43,084 bases of DNA from JACCVL01 sp038232655 (GCA_038232655.1 JBBSNM010000011.1:1-43084), one strand, 5' to 3'. Positions 16,093-24,902 are shown, counted from the first letter of the stretch. Notes: generated from the sequence alone by a model not told the origin. Numbers and translations: made by a program.

Positions 16093-17220
16093 GTGGACGC
16101 CCTTCACCTGCTGAGCGGTGATCCCCGGACCTTCGTCGAGGAGGTGTGGGCGCGGCGCGCCCAGGTGCACCGCGGCAGTGCTGCGGACCTGGCGGCGCTG
16201 CTCAGCCTGGACGACGTCGACCACCTGCTGACCAGCACCGCTCTGCGTACGCCGGCGCTGCGGCTGGCGCAAGACGGCGAGGTGCTGGCGAGCAGCCGCT
16301 ACACCCGGTCCGCGACGCTGGCCGGCGTCGCCCTGACCGGGTTGGTCGATGCGCGCAGGGTGTTCGACTTGATGGACGGCGGCGCGACCGTAGTGCTGCA
16401 GGGTCTGCACCGGTACTGGCAGCCGATAACCGACCTCGTCCGCGACCTCGAGGTCACGCTCGGCCACCCCTGCCAGGCCAACGCCTACCTCACCCCGCCC
16501 GGCTCGCAGGGCTTCGCCCTGCACAGCGACTCACACGACGTGTTCGTCCTCCAGACGTACGGTTGCAAGCACTGGCAGGTACACGACGAGGATCGCCAGC
16601 GCGAGGTGCTGCTCGAACCGGGCACCAGCCTGTACCTGCCCCGCGGCACGCCCCACGCGGCGCGCACCGAGGAGTCCGCCTCGCTGCACCTCAGCGTCGG
16701 CGTCAACCTGATCACCTGGCGGCACGTGCTCGACTCGGTGACCGGTCAGGTGCTCGCCGGCGAACCGCTCGACCAGCCGATCCCGGTCGGCTACCTGGCC
16801 GACCCCGAAGCCCTCGAGGTCGGGCTGGGTCGGCGGCTGAACGCACTGGCCGCCGAGGTGACCGCCATCGACCCGGCGGCCGCCGCGCGCGAGCAGGCCC
16901 GGAACTTCCTCAGCAGCCGCCCACCGGCGCTGCGCGGCGGGCTGCACGACCGGCTGGCCGGTGCCGAGATCGGCGACGAGATCGTGCTGGTTCGCCGGCC
17001 GGGCAGCATCTGTGTCCTGCAGCCGGACGCCGACCGTCTCCGCCTGCTGCTCGGCGACCGAGAGCTGGTGGTGCCGGGGTGGCTGGGCGAGGTCATGAAG
17101 CATGTCAGTGACCAGTCGCAGCTGCGCGCGGTCGACCTGGCCGGCTGGCTCGACCCGCAGAGCCGGCTCGTGCTGGTGCGTCGGCTGGTGCGCGAGGGGT
17201 TGCTGCAGGTGCAGCGTTGA
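16093..17220 (+). CDS. JmjC/cupin-4 (ROXA-like) 2-oxoglutarate/Fe(II) oxygenase
   Basis: 375-aa protein of the cupin-4 family, whose studied members (bacterial YcfD/RoxA, human MINA53 and NO66) hydroxylate residues in ribosomal proteins. The iron facial triad is present: His144 and Asp146 in ALHSDSHDVF and distal His188 in LPRGTPHAA, with the characteristic FVLQTYGCKHW after the HxD. A C-terminal winged-helix-like region (about 260-375) follows as in RoxA. GTG 16093 follows the Asp-rich gene by 3 bp and its TGA overlaps the next gene's TTG. The neighbour of low complexity suggests that its substrate may be that peptide rather than a ribosomal protein; this is inference from operon order. Confidence 0.85.
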   Translation: MDALHLLSGDPRTFVEEVWARRAQVHRGSAADLAALLSLDDVDHLLTSTALRTPALRLAQDGEVLASSRYTRSATLAGVALTGLVDARRVFDLMDGGATVVLQGLHRYWQPITDLVRDLEVTLGHPCQANAYLTPPGSQGFALHSDSHDVFVLQTYGCKHWQVHDEDRQREVLLEPGTSLYLPRGTPHAARTEESASLHLSVGVNLITWRHVLDSVTGQVLAGEPLDQPIPVGYLADPEALEVGLGRRLNALAAEVTAIDPAAAAREQARNFLSSRPPALRGGLHDRLAGAEIGDEIVLVRRPGSICVLQPDADRLRLLLGDRELVVPGWLGEVMKHVSDQSQLRAVDLAGWLDPQSRLVLVRRLVREGLLQVQR

Positions 17221-18104
17221 GCGACCCCCGCCCCTGCGCGGTGGCCAGCCTGGCCAGGTCCGAGCCCATGCACGGGACCGCATCGACCGTGCGGGCGTTC
17301 GTGCTCGTCGAGGTGCCGGGATCGTGGGGGGTCGACGCCGGGCGCGACGCCCGGCTGCCGGTGGGAGTCGCGACCGGTCTCCGGCGGGCGCGCGCCGCCG
17401 GGGTCCGGCCGCTGCTGATCCGGCGTCACGGGCGCACCACTACCGCCGCGTTGCGGGTGTTCGCGGCTTACGCCGACCCGCGCCGGCCGTGGCTCCAGGC
17501 CGGTGTGCTCGACGAGCCCGACCAGCTTCGAGACCTGGACCTCGCGGCGCTCGCACGGGGCGGGTCGGTCGGTCTCGAGCCGACCGACGAACCGCTGTTC
17601 CTGACCTGCACGCACGGCCGGCACGACCGTTGCTGTGCCGAGCGCGGCCGGCCGGTGGCCGCGGCGCTGGACCGATCACATCCGGCGCAGTCGTGGGAGG
17701 TGTCGCACATCGGCGGCGACCGGTTCGCCGGAAACCTGCTGGTGCTGCCCGACGGCCTGTACTACGGACGGGTGGACCCCGAGTCGGCCAGCCGGCTGGC
17801 GGACCGGCACCTGGCCGGCGATGTCGACCTGGCGCACCTGCGGGGCCGGTGCGGCTACGGCTTCGCGGTGCAGTCGGCGGAGTGGTTCTTGCGCTCCGAG
17901 CTCGGGGTGACCGACCGCTCGGGGCTCCGGCTGCAGACCCGTACGCAGCAGGCAGGGTTGACGGCGGCGACGTTCACGGTGCAGGCGCGGCGATGGCGGG
18001 TGCTCGTGCAGCGCAGCGAGGGACCCGCTCGGCAGCTGACCTGCCGGACGAGCCACCCCGATCCCATCCCGGTGCACGAGCTGGTCAGCATCGACCCCGG
18101 GTGA
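17217..18104 (+). CDS. Suc-Fer-like protein (thioredoxin-fold [2Fe-2S] ferredoxin family)
   Basis: 295-aa member of the sucrase/ferredoxin-like family. Cys131 with Cys139-Cys140 in TCTHGRHDRCC, and Cys7 near the N-terminus, are candidate cluster ligands; SHIGGDRFAGNLLVLPDGLYYGRV is the family hallmark. The TTG at 17217 overlaps the upstream stop (TTGA); it is preferred because the conserved Cys7 and GTASTVRAF segment would be weakened or lost with GTG 17241 or ATG 17268. In this operon it could supply electrons to keep the adjacent oxygenase iron reduced or handle a thiol step, but no direct evidence exists. It converges with the GGDEF-EAL gene 22 bp away. Confidence 0.82.
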   Translation: MSDPRPCAVASLARSEPMHGTASTVRAFVLVEVPGSWGVDAGRDARLPVGVATGLRRARAAGVRPLLIRRHGRTTTAALRVFAAYADPRRPWLQAGVLDEPDQLRDLDLAALARGGSVGLEPTDEPLFLTCTHGRHDRCCAERGRPVAAALDRSHPAQSWEVSHIGGDRFAGNLLVLPDGLYYGRVDPESASRLADRHLAGDVDLAHLRGRCGYGFAVQSAEWFLRSELGVTDRSGLRLQTRTQQAGLTAATFTVQARRWRVLVQRSEGPARQLTCRTSHPDPIPVHELVSIDPG

Positions 18105-18107
18105 GCG

Positions 18108-18119
18108 ACCGCCGGCGGT
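18108..18119. terminator. Short palindrome between convergent genes
   Basis: ACCGCCGGCGGT is a perfect 12-bp palindrome between the Suc-Fer-like stop and the GGDEF-EAL stop. It is too short to be a confident terminator, but no other structure is present in this 21-bp gap. Confidence 0.25.
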
Positions 18120-18125
18120 GCACGA

Positions 18126-20690
18126 TCAGGCCAAGAAACCCGTGTGCTGCTGGGCGCCGCTCGCGGTGGAGATGCCCATCTGGTGCGCCGGGACCGGCAT
18201 ACCGAGGTAGAAGCCCTGCCCCTCGTCGCAGCCGAACCCGGCGAGCTGCTGACACACCTCCCGCGTCTCGATGCCCTCGGCGACCACCCGCATGCCCAGC
18301 GAGTGCCCGAGCTCGATCACCGACCGGACGATGGGGGCGTCGCGTGGGTCCACCAGCATCTGGGCGATGAACGTGCGGTCGATCTTCAGTTCCTGCACCG
18401 GCACCCGGTGCAGGAACTCCAGCGAGGAGAAGCCAGTGCCAAAGTCGTCGAGCGCGATGACCAGTCCGATGTCGCGCAGCCGGGCGATGGTGTCCGCGGC
18501 AGCTTCGGGGTGGTGCAACACCGCCGTCTCGGTGACCTCCAGGTGCAGCAGCTCGGGCGGGACGGCGGCGACGTCCAGCCGGCGGCTCACGACGTCCGCG
18601 AGCTGGGGGTGGTGCAGCAGCTGCGGTGACATGTTGACCGCCACCGGGACCGCGAACCCGCGGTCCATCCAGCGTCGCAACTGAGTCAGCGCCAGCCCCA
18701 GCACGGTGAACGCGAGCGGCTCGGCCAGCCCGTTGCGTTCGGCGAGCGGCACGAACCGGTGCGGGCTCAGCACGCCGTGGTGCGGGTGCCGCCACCGCAC
18801 CAGCGCCTCCAGCCCACTCGTCGCGCCCGTGCGCAGGTCGACCTTCGGCTGGTAGTGCAGGAACAGCTCGTTCGCACCCAGGGATCGGCGCAGGTCGGTG
18901 AGCAGGGTCAGCCGGTTGAGCCGGTCGGCGTCGTGCGAGACGTCGTAGACGCTGCAGCCGCTCGCGGTCTCCTTCGCGTGGTACATCGCACCGTCGGCGT
19001 TGCGGAGTAGGTTGGACGACCGGTCGCCGTGCGCAGGTGCGACGGTCACGCCGATGCTCGCGCGGATCTCCAGCGTCAGACCGCCGGCCTGCACGGGCTC
19101 GGCCAGCCGATCGCGGAGCTCGGCGGCGGTCTCGGCGGCGGCCGTGGGGTCGTCGGTGTCGGGCAGCAGGACCACGAACTCGTCGCCGCCCAGCCGGGCC
19201 ACGGTGTCGGTCTCCCGGGTGGCGGCGAGCAGCCTGCTGGCAACGATGCGCAGCACCTCGTCGCCGACGTCGTGGCCGAGGGTGTCGTTGATGTCCTTGA
19301 ACCGGTCCAGGTCGAGCAGCAGCAGCGCCAGCCCGGTGCCCTCGTTGCGGGTCACGTGCAGGGCCTGCTCGAGGCGCTCACGCAGCAGCCGCCGGTTAGC
19401 CAGCCCGGTCAACGGGTCGTGCAGCGCCTGGCTGACCGCGGCATCCTCGATGTCTCGCCGGGCCATCGAGGCAGCCAGCACGTTGGCGACGCTCTGCAGG
19501 CAGCTGGTCTCCTCGGCGCGGGAGTGGCGTTTCCGCCGCGAGTGGGCCTGCACCACCACGTACGGCCCCTGCCCGCTGCCGGCCGGGACACTGACCGAGT
19601 GCCGCAGGTCGGCCGGCTCGGGTAGGCCAGGGATTGGTTCGTCCGTCGGCTGCTGTCGGGTGGCTGTCGAGACGGGTTCGCGGGCGGCCGGGCCGGCACG
19701 CGCGCGCAGCTTCAGACCCCCCGACGGCTCGGTCACGTACACCTCGGCCTCGTCCGCACCGAGCGCCTCCGTCACCAGCTGAGCCGCCTCGATGAACAGC
19801 TGGTCGAGCGAGCTGACCTCGAGCGCCCGCTGGCCGAGGGTGGCGACCGCCGCCTGACGGAGCTCGGCGCGGCGCAGCTCGGTGACATCGTGCAGCAGGA
19901 CCGCCACCTGGCTGCTGCCGTCGTCGCTCTTGGTGGGGACGACCGTCGTCTGCAACCACAGCCGGTCGCCGCCGCCCAGCGGGCGCCACTGCAGCTCGGC
20001 GTACTGCTTGGCGCCGGTGGCGATGGCGGTGGTGAGCGGTCCCCACTCGGCCGACAGCGAGTCGCCGCGGCTGTCGAGGACGTCGAAGGCTCGCAGCAGC
20101 TCGGCGAAGTCGTCTCCGACCCGCAGCCGGTGGCCCAGCATCGTCCGTGCGGTCGGCGACGCGCTCATGACCACCAGCTGGTCGTCGAGCAGCACGCTGC
20201 CGACCGGCAGGTCGTCGATGGTCGGGTGGTGGGCCAGCAGCTCGGCCACCTCGGAGCGTTCCTCCGTGGCACGGGTGGTCTCGCGCCGGTCGGTGATGTC
20301 GACCAGCGTGCCGTTGTTGCCGGTCAGCTCTCCGTCGTCGTCGAAGACCAGGTTGGCCCGCAGCTCGAGCCAGCGGTAGGCACCGTCGCTGGTGCGATAG
20401 CGGGTCTCGTGGTGGCAGGCGTCCGCACCACCTTGCATCACGGCCATGAACATGGCCACGGTGCGCTCGCGCTCCTCGGGGTGCACGTAGTCGAGGAAGT
20501 TGGTGCCGAGCGTCTTCTCGACCGAGAAGCCAGTGATCGTCGTCCAGGCGCGGTTGAGGTAGGTCCAGTTGCCCTCCGGATCGGTGCGAAACACCACGAT
20601 GGACAGCTCGTCCAGCACGGCATCGGGTGCCTGCCCGGCGGCGGGCATCGGCTCGCCCGCCGGCTGGATGGTCCCGGCAGCGGTCGACAT
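18126..20690 (-). CDS. PAS-PAS-GAF-GGDEF-EAL cyclic-di-GMP signalling protein
   Basis: 854-aa bifunctional-type c-di-GMP protein without membrane segments. Order: PAS (about 25-145, FRTDPEGNWTYLNRAW), PAS-like (about 155-275), GAF-like (about 285-415), GGDEF (about 425-590) and EAL (about 600-840). GGDEF is intact (ARLGGDEFVVLL) and has an RxxD inhibitory site five residues before it (RETD). EAL residues are intact too: EALVRWRHP, NMSPQ, LEVTET, DDFGTG, KIDRTF, AEGIET and GQGFYLG. Both cyclase and phosphodiesterase activity are therefore possible. ATG 20690 has GGGAG upstream; a TTGATG/TATCAT promoter lies about 66 bp above it. The sensed signal is unknown. Confidence 0.93.
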   Translation of the reverse strand: MSTAAGTIQPAGEPMPAAGQAPDAVLDELSIVVFRTDPEGNWTYLNRAWTTITGFSVEKTLGTNFLDYVHPEERERTVAMFMAVMQGGADACHHETRYRTSDGAYRWLELRANLVFDDDGELTGNNGTLVDITDRRETTRATEERSEVAELLAHHPTIDDLPVGSVLLDDQLVVMSASPTARTMLGHRLRVGDDFAELLRAFDVLDSRGDSLSAEWGPLTTAIATGAKQYAELQWRPLGGGDRLWLQTTVVPTKSDDGSSQVAVLLHDVTELRRAELRQAAVATLGQRALEVSSLDQLFIEAAQLVTEALGADEAEVYVTEPSGGLKLRARAGPAAREPVSTATRQQPTDEPIPGLPEPADLRHSVSVPAGSGQGPYVVVQAHSRRKRHSRAEETSCLQSVANVLAASMARRDIEDAAVSQALHDPLTGLANRRLLRERLEQALHVTRNEGTGLALLLLDLDRFKDINDTLGHDVGDEVLRIVASRLLAATRETDTVARLGGDEFVVLLPDTDDPTAAAETAAELRDRLAEPVQAGGLTLEIRASIGVTVAPAHGDRSSNLLRNADGAMYHAKETASGCSVYDVSHDADRLNRLTLLTDLRRSLGANELFLHYQPKVDLRTGATSGLEALVRWRHPHHGVLSPHRFVPLAERNGLAEPLAFTVLGLALTQLRRWMDRGFAVPVAVNMSPQLLHHPQLADVVSRRLDVAAVPPELLHLEVTETAVLHHPEAAADTIARLRDIGLVIALDDFGTGFSSLEFLHRVPVQELKIDRTFIAQMLVDPRDAPIVRSVIELGHSLGMRVVAEGIETREVCQQLAGFGCDEGQGFYLGMPVPAHQMGISTASGAQQHTGFLA

Positions 20691-20755
20691 GGCCTACTCC
20701 CACACGTGGGGACACAGGGGGGAACGCAGTGAACTCACACCCTCACTTTGAGTGC

Positions 20756-20783
20756 ATGATATAGCAGTACGTACAACCATCAA
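20756..20783 (-). promoter_or_regulatory. Candidate promoter of the GGDEF-EAL gene
   Basis: On the minus strand TTGATG (20783-20778) and TATCAT (20761-20756) are separated by 16 bp, a good match to the housekeeping consensus, in a local AT-rich island. A weaker plus-strand pair (TTGAGT 20748-20753, TACAAC 20772-20777) overlaps it and could serve the broken DUF5995 gene. Confidence 0.5.
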
Positions 20784-20800
20784 CCGGAGGAGTCACCAGC

Positions 20801-21720
20801 ATGTGAACATTTCGGTTGCGGGCGGGCCTGGTGTGCCTGGCCATGATCGGCACCGTCGTCGCCGGTGCGGGTAGCGTGGGAACCGCGCGCGCCGACGATC
20901 CGACCTTCGTGAGCTGGTCCGACGTTCTGCCCGGTCTGACCGACGAGTACGACCCGTCCAGCGAGACCCCGTGCGTTTCCGGCGATCCCAAGTGTGTGCA
21001 GATGGTCATCAAGGAGATGCAGCGACGCTTCCGGCCGCTGGCCCGCAAGTGCTCCCATCAGGCGAACTTCGCGCTGTCGCACCTGCGGACCACCGAGGAG
21101 TTCCAGCGAGCAACCGCCGAGCCTGGCTTCTTCATCGACCCGCTGTTCGTCAACCACGAGGACGCGGTGTTCGCCAAGTACTACTTCGAGGCGTACGACG
21201 CGTGGGAGGCCGGTCGCATGGGGCAGGTTCCCAAGGCCCGGCGCATCGCGCTCAATCTGCCAAGAAGAAGCAGGTGACCGGGTCGGGCAACCTGCTGCTC
21301 GGCATCAATGCGCACGTCAACCGGGACCTGCCGTACGTGCTGGCGGGTATCGGCCTGGTGACGCCGGAGGGCGACAGCCGCAAGCCCGACTACGACAAGG
21401 TCAACGTCTTCCTCAACCGGGTCACCGAGCCGTTGCTGGCCGAGGCGTCGCGGCGCTTCGACCCGACGATGGATGACGTGCAGACGCCGTACGGTCTGAG
21501 CTACACCGCGCTGATGCAGCTGATCGTCACCTGGCGGGAGACGGCGTGGCGCAATGCCGAGCGGCTCGTGAGCGCGCCGAACGCGGCTGCTCGCCAGGCC
21601 GTCGCCGACGACATCGAGGCGTACGCGGCGACGAACGCTCGGACGTACCGCACCCAGTACGCCTACGGCCCGCTGGGCAGCAGCGCCGAGCGTGACGCGT
21701 ACTGCCGTGACCAGCGGTGA
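20801..21720 (+). pseudogene. DUF5995 secreted protein, broken by a codon-2 stop and a frameshift
   Basis: The combined product has a signal peptide (LRAGLVCLAMIGTVVAGAG ... TARA) and DUF5995 body (CSHQANFALSHLRTTEEF, then GINAHVNRDLPYVL). Two lesions are seen. First, a strong GGAGGAG site (20786-20792) serves ATG 20801, but codon 2 is TGA; a C there would give MRTFRLRAGLV, a normal signal-peptide start. Second, at 21259/21260 one base is missing: the first frame ends at TGA 21275-21277, while the next frame continues with AKKKQVTGSGNLLLGINAH to 21720. Adding one G restores LNLAKKKQ. TTG 20816 could restart translation, but 25 bases from the ribosome site. Sequencing error could explain one lesion, hardly both. 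Confidence 0.85.
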
Positions 21721-21798
21721 CCAGCAGGTGACCAGCGGGTAGTGACCAGCGGGTAGTGACCAGCGGGTGGTGACCAGCGGGTGGTGACCAGCAGGCGA
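21711..21798. repeat. 14-bp tandem array seeded at the DUF5995 stop codon
   Basis: About seven units of GTGACCAGCGGGT(A/G), the first two shortened to 10-11 bp, beginning in the last codons (RDQR, stop) of the DUF5995 frame and ending 40 bp before the ppk2 ATG. Each unit carries TGA; because 14 is not a multiple of three, stop codons fall in every frame. Confidence 0.93.
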
Positions 21799-21837
21799 GG
21801 GCTGCCAAGAACGTCGAAACCTGGTGGGATGTGTCAC

Positions 21838-22716
21838 ATGGCTGACGATCCCGAGGCGACAGCCGGCAAGGTCAAGCGGCTACCCAAGAAGGCCTACGAG
21901 GCCGAGCTGCTCCGGCTGCAGACCGAGCTGGTGCAGATGCAGGAGTGGGTCCGCCACGAGGGGGCCCGCATCGTCGTGGTGTTCGAGGGCCGCGATGCCG
22001 CGGGCAAGGGCAGCGCGATCAAACGGGTCACCCAGTACCTGAACCCGCGCACCACCCGTATCGCCGCGCTGCCGTCGCCGACCGACCGGGACAAGACGCA
22101 GTGGTACTTCCAGCGCTACATCGAGCACCTGCCCGCCGGTGGCGAGATCACGCTGTTCGACCGAAGCTGGTACAACCGGGCCGGCGTCGAGCGGGTGATG
22201 GGCTTCTGCACCGCCGAGGAGCACCGGCGGTTCCTGCACCAGTGCCCGATCTTCGAGCGGCTGCTGGTCGAGGACGGCATCATCGTCCTCAAGTACTGGT
22301 TCTCGGTCAGCGACGGCGAGCAGGAGAAGCGCTTCAGGTCCCGCCTCAACGACCCGATGCGACAGTGGAAGCTGTCCCCGATGGACCTCGAGTCCATCGA
22401 GCGGTGGGAGGACTACTCCCGGGCCAAGGACGAGATGTTCGTGCACACCGACATCCCCGAGGCCCCGTGGTACGTCATCGAGGCCGACGACAAGCGGCGG
22501 GCGCGGATCAACATGATTGCGCACCTGCTGTCCAGCGTGCCGTACGTCCAGGTCGAGGGGGCGCCGCTGTCGCTGCCCGAGCGCCCGGCCACCACCGGGT
22601 ACGAGCGCACCCCGCGCGAGATGCAGACCTACGTGCCCGACCACGCCGCGATGATCGAGGCGGGCAACGGCAAGAAGACCAGCGAGAAGAAGCAGAAGGT
22701 CGCCGCTCGGTCCTGA
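21838..22716 (+). CDS. ppk2: Polyphosphate kinase 2, single-domain type
   Basis: Transfers phosphate between polyphosphate and nucleoside (di)phosphates. Walker A GRDAAGKGSAIKR with Lys57, and the Walker B-like FDRSWYNRAGVERVMGFC with Asp108, are intact, as are the lid-region motifs KYWFSVSDGEQEKRF and WEDYSRAKDEM. Length 292 aa fits class I PPK2, which mostly phosphorylates ADP or GDP. ATG 21838 gives MADDPEATAGKVKRL; the upstream part of the frame is repeat sequence. The C-terminal tail is Lys-rich (GKKTSEKKQKVAARS). A polyphosphate-binding CYTH-CHAD gene lies 6 kb upstream; a functional link is possible but not shown. Confidence 0.93.
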   Translation: MADDPEATAGKVKRLPKKAYEAELLRLQTELVQMQEWVRHEGARIVVVFEGRDAAGKGSAIKRVTQYLNPRTTRIAALPSPTDRDKTQWYFQRYIEHLPAGGEITLFDRSWYNRAGVERVMGFCTAEEHRRFLHQCPIFERLLVEDGIIVLKYWFSVSDGEQEKRFRSRLNDPMRQWKLSPMDLESIERWEDYSRAKDEMFVHTDIPEAPWYVIEADDKRRARINMIAHLLSSVPYVQVEGAPLSLPERPATTGYERTPREMQTYVPDHAAMIEAGNGKKTSEKKQKVAARS

Positions 22717-22977
22717 TCCACGCCCGGCCGCCCGCGCGCCGATTGGGTCTACGCCGGCCGGTGGGGCACACTGGTCCGAGGTCGCGTCCACCGGACGCGC
22801 CGAGGTCGTCTGCTCCGTGCCCCCTGCGGCACGGTTCATCTCAGGCGGAGTGCCTGCACCCTCAGACCACAGCCGAGCCATGCTCGCGCGCGGTCGGCCG
22901 TGCACCGCGCACCCGCCTGGCGGTGAACCGGCATCCGCGGCCACCCGCACCACCTGACCAGTCTTGGAAGGACATCT

Positions 22978-24396
22978 GTGCCCAACGCTTCTGCGCGACC
23001 TCTCGCGCACCCCTCACGACAAGCCGGCCCCAGTGGCCGACCCGGCCCCACCCCCAGTGCCGGCATCCCCTCGGGGTTTGCCGAGCTTGGCGTGCCCGCG
23101 CCGCTGCTCGCCGAGCTGGACACCCAAGCCATCACCGAGCCGTTCCCGATCCAGACCGCCACTTTGCCCGACACCCTCACTGGTCGCGACGTTCTCGGTC
23201 GCGGTCGGACTGGCTCGGGCAAGACGTTGGCTTTCAGCCTTCCGCTGGTGGCCCGCCTGACCGGGTCGGGCACTCCCCGCACCCCCCGCCGGCCGCGCGC
23301 GCTGGTGCTCGTTCCGACCCGCGAGCTGGCCAACCAGGTGCATGCGACGCTGGCGCCGCTGGCCACCGCCGTCGGGCTGCGCAGCACCACCGTCTTCGGC
23401 GGTGTCGGCCAGCAGCCGCAGGTCAACAAGCTGCGCTCGGGCGTCGACGTGCTGATCGCCTGCCCCGGCCGGCTCGAAGATCTCATCGGGCAGGGGCACT
23501 GTGACCTCGGTGCGGTCGAGGTCACCGTGCTCGACGAGGCCGACCACATGGCTGACATGGGCTTCCTGCCCGGGGTCAAGCGGCTGCTCGACCGCACCCC
23601 GAAGCGCGGCCAGCGGATGCTGTTCTCGGCCACCCTCGACAACGGCGTGGACGTGCTCGTACGCCGCTACCTGGATGCACCCGTCACGCACTCCGTGGAC
23701 AGCGCGGCCGCCCCGCCGCCCTCGCTGACCCACCACGTGCTCGAGGTCGCGGTGACCGACAAGGCGGCCGTCGTGCGTGAGCTGGCCGCCGGTGCGGGCC
23801 GGTCACTGCTGTTCACCCGCACCAAGCACGCGGCCAAGAAGCTTGCACGCCAGCTCAGCGCGGCTGGGATCCCGGCCGTGGACCTGCAGGGCAACCTGGC
23901 CCAGAACGCTCGCGAACGGAACCTGGCCGCCTTCACCACCGGTGAGGTGCGAGTGCTCGTCGCCACCGATATCGCCGCCCGGGGTGTGCACGTCGACCAG
24001 ATCGAGCTGGTCGTGCACGTCGACCCGCCCACCGAGCACAAGGCCTACCTGCACCGTTCGGGGCGAACGGCGCGGGCCGGCGCCGCGGGCGTGGTGGTCA
24101 CGGTGATGACCACCGAGCAGCGGCGTGACGTGGCTGACCTGTTCCGCCGGGCGCAGATCAAGCCGGTGCGTGCCACCGTGCGGCCGGGCGCGCCGGAGAT
24201 CCACTCGCTGGCGGGGGAGCGGGCCCCGGAGCGACACCGCGCGGTCACGACGTCCGGCGCAGCCGCTCTGCCCCGGCAGGGCACGCCGCACCAGCCGAGC
24301 ATGCGTGCGGCCGAGCCGACCCGGCCGGGCCGCCGGCGGTCGAGCAGCGGCCGCAGCCGGCTGCGCCGCCGTTCGGGCGGCACCCGGGCTGCCTGA
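22978..24396 (+). CDS. DEAD-box ATP-dependent RNA helicase
   Basis: 472-aa helicase with all core motifs: Q motif FPIQTATLP, I GRTGSGKT, Ia PTRELANQ, II DEAD, III SAT, V ATDIAARGVH and VI HRSGRTARAG. The two RecA domains span about residues 35-380; a basic, Arg/Ser-rich tail (RRRSSSGRSRLRRRSGGTRAA) probably binds RNA. It resembles the RhlE branch. GTG 22978 is preceded by GGAAGG at 22966-22971. The 261-bp region before it (22717-22977) has no gene and may be a long 5' leader, a common trait of cold-inducible DEAD-box mRNAs; no structured element was recognised there. Confidence 0.93.
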   Translation: MPNASARPLAHPSRQAGPSGRPGPTPSAGIPSGFAELGVPAPLLAELDTQAITEPFPIQTATLPDTLTGRDVLGRGRTGSGKTLAFSLPLVARLTGSGTPRTPRRPRALVLVPTRELANQVHATLAPLATAVGLRSTTVFGGVGQQPQVNKLRSGVDVLIACPGRLEDLIGQGHCDLGAVEVTVLDEADHMADMGFLPGVKRLLDRTPKRGQRMLFSATLDNGVDVLVRRYLDAPVTHSVDSAAAPPPSLTHHVLEVAVTDKAAVVRELAAGAGRSLLFTRTKHAAKKLARQLSAAGIPAVDLQGNLAQNARERNLAAFTTGEVRVLVATDIAARGVHVDQIELVVHVDPPTEHKAYLHRSGRTARAGAAGVVVTVMTTEQRRDVADLFRRAQIKPVRATVRPGAPEIHSLAGERAPERHRAVTTSGAAALPRQGTPHQPSMRAAEPTRPGRRRSSSGRSRLRRRSGGTRAA

Positions 24397-24448
24397 TCGC
24401 GGTCCTGGATCGGGTCGGGCTCAGCCGCGCAGCGCCGAGGCTGGCAGC

Positions 24449-24871
24449 ATGGCCGCCATGCGCAGTGAGACGCTCTCGGTCCGCACCGGTGGTCACGAGG
24501 TGGTCCGCGACCTGACCGCCGAGTGCGCATCGTTGGTGCAGTCGGTCGCGGACGCCGGGGACGGGCTGCTGCACGTCTTCGTCCCGCACGCGACTGCCGG
24601 CCTCGCCATTCTCGAGACCGGTGCGGGCAGCGACGAGGACCTGCTCGCGGCGTTGGCCGACCTGCTGCCGGCCGACGACCGGTGGCGGCACCGGCACGGC
24701 AGCCGCGGCCACGGCCGCTCCCACGTGCTACCGGCGATCGTGCCCCCGTACGCCACGGTGCCCGTACTGGGCGGCCGGCTGGCGCTGGGCACCTGGCAGA
24801 GCATCTGCCTGGTGGACCTCAACGTCGACAATGCGGTACGCACGGTGCGGCTGTCCCTGCTGCCGGGTTGA
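24449..24871 (+). CDS. YjbQ / UPF0047 family protein
   Basis: 140-aa member of the YjbQ family; some members have weak thiamine-phosphate synthase activity, but the physiological role is not settled. Conserved segments are present: GLLHVFVPHATAGLAILETG, the acidic SDEDL, and the His-rich HRHGSRGHGRSHVLPAIVPP followed by GTWQSICLVDLN. ATG 24449 has GAGG 8 bp upstream (24437-24440); ATG 24458 is a close alternative. The gene stands between the helicase and the convergent VWA gene and is followed by a strong inverted repeat. Confidence 0.85.
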   Translation: MAAMRSETLSVRTGGHEVVRDLTAECASLVQSVADAGDGLLHVFVPHATAGLAILETGAGSDEDLLAALADLLPADDRWRHRHGSRGHGRSHVLPAIVPPYATVPVLGGRLALGTWQSICLVDLNVDNAVRTVRLSLLPG

Positions 24872-24902
24872 GCGGCGCCCGCCCCGACCCCGACCGATCG
24901 AC

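Noticed and set aside
21255..21280. Programmed ribosomal frameshift in the DUF5995 gene
   Set aside because: AAGAAGAAG is mildly slippery, but there is no upstream Shine-Dalgarno-like stimulator or downstream hairpin, and a second lesion at codon 2 favours decay.
22717..22977. Structured RNA in the DEAD-box helicase leader
   Set aside because: 261 bp without a gene, but I could find no convincing conserved motif or long stem; noted only as a possible long leader.
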